64,000 nt of DNA. Source: Mycolicibacterium sp. P9-64. Lineage in GTDB: Bacteria > Actinomycetota > Actinomycetes > Mycobacteriales > Mycobacteriaceae. Location: the NCBI RefSeq assembly GCF_008329605.1, contig NZ_NPKO01000016.1, positions 59,170-123,169 of the forward strand, in the 5' to 3' direction. Below, one piece after another: positions 60,807-64,000 of the stretch (position 1 is its first letter; the number at the start of each line of letters is the position of its first letter). The position numbers and the translations under genes are program-made. The notes under the pieces were generated by a model, which worked only from the letters and a program-made list of their open reading frames with translations, was not told where the DNA came from and searched no databases.

Positions 60807-61612
60807 TGCGGCCCCTCCGCGACGGCTCTGGCCACGGCGTCGGCCAGCACGTCACCGACGAGCGGCTGGTCGGTGCCGGCGCGTAGCCGCAGGAAGTACT
60901 CGACGTTGCCGGATGGACCGGGCAACGGACTCGCGGTGACATCGACGGTGTGCCAACCGAGTTCGGCGGCGCGGTGCGCGACCCCGAGCACCGATTCGGC
61001 CCGCAGCCCAGGGTCACTGACCACTCCACCTGGGCCGACGCGACTCTTGCCCACCTCGAACTGTGGCTTCACCATGGGAACGATATCGGCGTCCTCCGAC
61101 GCGCACGACACCAAGGCGGGCAACACGGTGGCCAGCGAGATGAATGACAGGTCCGCCACCACCAGGTCGACGGGTCCGCCGATGGCATCGGCGGTCAGTT
61201 CGCGCACGTTGGTGCGCTCCAACACGTGTACCCGCGGATCTGACCGCAGAGGCCATGCCAGCTGGCCGTAACCGACGTCGGCTGCGACGACTTCGCGGGC
61301 ATCCCTGTCGAGCAGGACCTCCGTGAAGCCGCCGGTCGAAGCTCCGGCGTCCAGGCAGCGGCGGCCCGCCACGGTCACGCCGAAGGCGTCCAGCGCGCCG
61401 ATGAGCTTGTGCGCTCCGCGTGACACCCAGCTGCGTTCGTCAGCGCCTGTGACGGTGAGGCTGGCGTCGATGGAGACCGCGGTCGCCGGCTTGGCCGCAG
61501 GCATGCCGTCGATCTTGACGCGGCCCGCGCCGATCAGCTCAGCGGCCTGCTGGCGAGATCGCGCAAGGCCCCGCCTGACCAACTCCGCGTCAACGCGGAT
61601 ACGTCGAGCCAC
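60803..61612 (-). CDS. tlyA: TlyA, 2'-O-methyltransferase for 16S/23S rRNA
   Basis: A 269-residue protein. The S4 RNA-binding domain (LVRRGLARSRQQAAELIGAG) precedes an FtsJ-like methyltransferase with CLDAGASTGGFTEVLLDRDA and VDLVVADLSFISL. TlyA methylates 16S C1409 and 23S C1920 and so confers capreomycin sensitivity. It corresponds to Rv1694. GTG at 61612 starts it. A shared haemolysin annotation is historical. Confidence 0.95.
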   Translation of the reverse strand: MARRIRVDAELVRRGLARSRQQAAELIGAGRVKIDGMPAAKPATAVSIDASLTVTGADERSWVSRGAHKLIGALDAFGVTVAGRRCLDAGASTGGFTEVLLDRDAREVVAADVGYGQLAWPLRSDPRVHVLERTNVRELTADAIGGPVDLVVADLSFISLATVLPALVSCASEDADIVPMVKPQFEVGKSRVGPGGVVSDPGLRAESVLGVAHRAAELGWHTVDVTASPLPGPSGNVEYFLRLRAGTDQPLVGDVLADAVARAVAEGPQ

Positions 61613-61618
61613 GCGTGC

Positions 61619-61855
61619 TCACCCACCGAATCCGGAAGGCGCCACACCCCCGCCCGAGGCCCGCCCATCGTCCCCGGTCGCTGCGCTCTTGCCCGTGGGG
61701 CCGTCCACGGATTCCAGTGCCTGCACCAACAGGTCGTGTGCCTGCTCCAGGCGTTCAGCGATGTCTTCCACGTCCGAGTCGGCTGCGTCCGGTTCGGGCA
61801 GCACGGCAAGCAGTGAACTGATCTCTGAACGGATCTGGTCGGGATCGGTAGTCAT
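61619..61855 (-). CDS. Small conserved protein (Rv1693-like)
   Basis: A 78-residue protein: acidic helix (IRSEISSLLAVLPEPDAADS, VEDIAERLEQAHDLLVQALE) and a Gly/Ser-rich tail. It has the position and size of Rv1693, a conserved mycobacterial protein of unknown function between tlyA and the HAD phosphatase. ATG at 61855. It is not recognisable by any catalytic motif. Confidence 0.72.
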   Translation of the reverse strand: MTTDPDQIRSEISSLLAVLPEPDAADSDVEDIAERLEQAHDLLVQALESVDGPTGKSAATGDDGRASGGGVAPSGFGG

Positions 61856-61877
61856 GTCGCGATTCACGCTAGCCGAT

Positions 61878-62891
61878 TCACGGCATGGCACGCAGCAGCG
61901 ACCAGCGCTCAAGTGCCTGGTGTGCCGCGTCGTCGCCGCCGGTGACGGCGAACGGGCGCCCCTCCAGCCCGGCCTCCCAGATCGCGCTCGCGGTGGCGCG
62001 CACGACGGTCAGGGCATCCTCCTGGTCCTGCCCTGTCCAGTGCACGGTCACGGCGTCGGGTGCGACGTCGACCCGCCAGGCCGGATGAGGAGCGATCCGC
62101 AGCGTGCTCGCCGTGACGTTGAGCGCGCGCAGATCGTCGGCAACGTACTTGGGCCGCTCTCCGGGGATGGCGTAGACCATGTCCGCAGCCGTGTTGACGC
62201 CGGTGAGCACCATCAGGCTCGGTAGCCCTGCCGCATTGGCGCCTGCGATGTCGGTGTCCATGCGGTCACCGACGACCAGGGGTTTGTCGAACCGCCCGCG
62301 GGCAAGGGCGTCGTTCAGCAGCGTCGGTTCCGGTTTCCCCGCCACCTGCGGCTCCTGGTCGGTCGCGGTGCGCAGCGCCGCGACGATCGAACCGTTGCCC
62401 GGCAGCAGGCCGCGCTCGGACGGCAGCGTGCGGTCCACGTTCGCCGCCACCCACAGCGCACCGGCACGGATGGCCAGCGCCGCCTCGGCCAATTGGGCCC
62501 AGCCCGTCTCCGGTGAGTGTCCCTGCACCACGCCCGCGGGATCGTCGGCGAACTGCCGGACGGGACGTAGGCCCGAATTGCTGACCTCGGCGGCCAGCGC
62601 CTCGGTTCCCACGACGAGAATCGCTGAGCCAGAGGGCAATTGCGCCGCCAACAGCCGCGCTGCGCTCTGGGCACTGGTCACCACGTCGTCGGCTTTGGCG
62701 TCGAAGCCCATCGCGATCAGGTGCTCGGCGACCGCACCTGGCGCTCGTGAGGCGTTGTTCGTCACGAACAACTTGCGCGCTTCGATGGTCGCGAGGGTGT
62801 CGACCGAGCCCGGTGTCGGCTCGTCTCCGCGGAATACGGTCCCGTCGAGGTCCAAGAGCAAGCAATCGTGTTCCTGCGCAAGGGTCGTCAC
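61878..62891 (-). CDS. HAD-IIA phosphatase (glycerol-3-phosphate phosphatase type)
   Basis: A 337-residue HAD-superfamily class IIA phosphatase. Motif I is LLLDLDGTVFRGDEP, motif II is KLFVTNNASRAPG, motif III/IV is PLVVGDRMDTDIAGANAAG. It corresponds to Rv1692, reported to dephosphorylate glycerol 3-phosphate. GTG at 62891 is one base from the TPR-protein stop, so they are co-transcribed. Confidence 0.92.
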   Translation of the reverse strand: MTTLAQEHDCLLLDLDGTVFRGDEPTPGSVDTLATIEARKLFVTNNASRAPGAVAEHLIAMGFDAKADDVVTSAQSAARLLAAQLPSGSAILVVGTEALAAEVSNSGLRPVRQFADDPAGVVQGHSPETGWAQLAEAALAIRAGALWVAANVDRTLPSERGLLPGNGSIVAALRTATDQEPQVAGKPEPTLLNDALARGRFDKPLVVGDRMDTDIAGANAAGLPSLMVLTGVNTAADMVYAIPGERPKYVADDLRALNVTASTLRIAPHPAWRVDVAPDAVTVHWTGQDQEDALTVVRATASAIWEAGLEGRPFAVTGGDDAAHQALERWSLLRAMP

Positions 62892-62892
62892 G

Positions 62893-63726
62893 TCAGGACA
62901 GCTCCGTAATGCGTTCTTCGGCGTCGGTCACGGCCTCGATGTCGGACGCAGCGGTATTCATGAACCACTGCAGCGCTTCGGACTGCCTGCCGAGCGCCAA
63001 CAGCGTCTCGGCGTAGACGTAGAAGAGCCGGGCGGTCGTCGTGCCCGTCCGCGTTGGGTCCAGCGAAGGCGACGACAAGATCGCCAAAGCCTGCTCGTTC
63101 TGCCCCAGATCAGATCGGGCGCCTGCGACGACGATGCGCAGCTCATCTGCATCGTCACCAGTGAGTTCTGCGGCCTCGGGGCTCTTCGCCAGTTCGATGG
63201 CCCGCTCGGGCCTGCCGACGCCCCGTTCGCAGTCGGCAATCAGCGGCAGAAGTGGTGACTTGCTGCCCATTCGCCGAGCGGCACGGAGTTCGGCGAGCGC
63301 CTGCGCCCAATCACCGACGTGATAGGCCGCGATGCCCACTGCCTCGCGGACCGCTGCGATCCTGGCCGCCCGGTTGCGAGCCGCCTTGGCGTGCTCGAGG
63401 GCGGCCTCTGGGTCGTCGTCGAGGAGCTCTCCTGCCGCAACCAGATGGCGGGCAACGTAATCCGCGGTCGCCTTGTCCAAGGTGATCAGTTCACGGCGCA
63501 CGTCCGGTGCAAGCTGCCGGGCCTCGATCCTGGCCGACAATGCCGGACCTCCAGACTTCGATGCGTCATCGGCATCGTGCGTCCGTGGTTGGGCTCGTCG
63601 TGCGCGATCCGGGGTCGACGACCGTGGGGTGCCACGGCGGTCGGCTGGCCCGCGACGCGGTCCGCCGGCGTTGGAATCCCGACGCGGGGGTCGCTCCTCG
63701 CTGCCGTTGTGCCTGTCGCTAGCCAC
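62893..63726 (-). CDS. TPR-repeat protein (Rv1691-like)
   Basis: A 277-residue protein. The first 65 residues are polar and Arg/Pro-rich (RPPRRDSNAGGPRRGPADR), likely disordered. Residues about 75-270 are TPR-like helical hairpins (DPEAALEHAKAARNRAARI, GDWAQALAELRAARRMG, GQNEQALAILSS, GRQSEALQWFMNTA). It is a scaffold or adaptor by fold. GTG at 63726 with GAGGGAAGG upstream is the start. It is the first gene of the block after the rRNA operon. Confidence 0.85.
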   Translation of the reverse strand: MASDRHNGSEERPPRRDSNAGGPRRGPADRRGTPRSSTPDRARRAQPRTHDADDASKSGGPALSARIEARQLAPDVRRELITLDKATADYVARHLVAAGELLDDDPEAALEHAKAARNRAARIAAVREAVGIAAYHVGDWAQALAELRAARRMGSKSPLLPLIADCERGVGRPERAIELAKSPEAAELTGDDADELRIVVAGARSDLGQNEQALAILSSPSLDPTRTGTTTARLFYVYAETLLALGRQSEALQWFMNTAASDIEAVTDAEERITELS

Positions 63727-63834
63727 GTGTGCCTTCCCTCTTCTGCTGTCCGTCCCGCAAAGGATACGGGGCCGCTCGACACTTCGCGAAGAGCAGCGTC
63801 GCCGAATTCGGCTATTTCGCTGCAAACGGAAAAG

Positions 63835-63871
63835 CCGGTGCCCCCCAAACCATTGGTTTGGGGGGCACCGG
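63835..63871 (-). terminator. rRNA operon terminator
   Basis: CCGGTGCCCCCCAAACC-att-GGTTTGGGGGGCACCGG is a perfect 17-base stem nine bases downstream of the 5S gene. On the minus strand it is followed by CTTTTCC, a short U tract. It separates the rRNA operon from the TPR gene promoter. Confidence 0.92.
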
Positions 63872-63879
63872 TCAAATGG

Positions 63880-63994
63880 TGTTCGGCGGTGTCCTACTTT
63901 TCCGACCGTATGGTCAGTATCATTGGCGCTGGTAGGCTTAGCTTCCGGGTTCGGGATGGGACCGGGCGTTTCCCTACCGCTCTTGCCGCCGTAA
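63880..63994 (-). rRNA. rrf: 5S ribosomal RNA
   Basis: About 115 nucleotides on the minus strand, starting TTACGGCGGC at 63994. It contains the conserved GGAAACGCCCGGTCCCATCC and CCGAACCCGGAAGCTAAGCC segments and ends GTAGGACACCGCCGAAC, closing the terminal helix with the 5' end. It is the last gene of an rRNA operon that continues to the right of the window. Confidence 0.95.
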
Positions 63995-64000
63995 CTTTAT

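Overview
The window comes from the chromosome of a fast-growing mycobacterium (Mycolicibacterium-like). It is GC-rich, with many GTG and TTG starts and tightly overlapping stop/start codons. From 45.4 kb to the right end it carries, almost all on the minus strand, the block that in M. tuberculosis runs from about Rv1691 to Rv1713: der, cmk, a RluB-type pseudouridine synthase, scpB, scpA, a ParA-like ATPase, an O-methyltransferase, xerD, a NUDIX hydrolase, pyrG, mctB, steA, recN, nadK, tlyA, a small protein, a HAD phosphatase and a TPR protein. A minus-strand 5S rRNA with a strong terminator sits beyond this block. M. tuberculosis has no rRNA there. The position fits the second rRNA operon (rrnB, near tyrS) known from rapid growers.

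0-19.7 kb is accessory sequence. In order it holds: a truncated LLM flavin/F420 oxidoreductase facing a CoxG-like gene, with RidA and a GntR regulator whose predicted operator recurs at both promoters; an ABC transporter whose ATPase carries a cyclic-nucleotide-binding domain; a secreted M15-like hydrolase; an excalibur protein overlapping a K+ channel; coiled-coil and CsbD-type proteins; a HAD phosphatase; a flavin oxidase with an amino-acid permease; an ArsR/AHSA1/mycothiol-enzyme operon with a clear operator; a CstR-like persulfide-type regulator with DUF302 and TauE genes; a Ser/Thr kinase; and a decaying stretch with a beta-lactamase-like remnant and a DsbA remnant.

19.7-28.6 kb holds a cobalamin riboswitch in front of a BtuFCD-like importer. 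Next come a TetR regulator with a perfect 13-bp-arm operator divergent from a DmpA-type aminopeptidase and an APC permease, then an alpha/beta hydrolase with an SCP2-like protein divergent from a LysR regulator.

28.8-45 kb is the most unusual part. A 1080-residue SARP-AAA-TPR regulator precedes zinc alcohol dehydrogenase, DJ-1/PfpI, ABM and GlcG-like genes. A single ORF fuses a PrxQ/BCP peroxiredoxin to a DUF742 domain. A redox set follows (DUF2249 protein, seven-iron ferredoxin, SufR-like Fe-S regulator, membrane protein), then a PucR regulator, an orphan ferredoxin and a DadA-like oxidoreductase. After these come two tandem GreA/GreB-domain paralogues and an MNT-HEPN toxin-antitoxin pair. 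The stretch ends at tRNA-Pro, beside a second, degenerate copy of the tRNA 3' region and a second terminator, which suggests a duplication or an old integration site.
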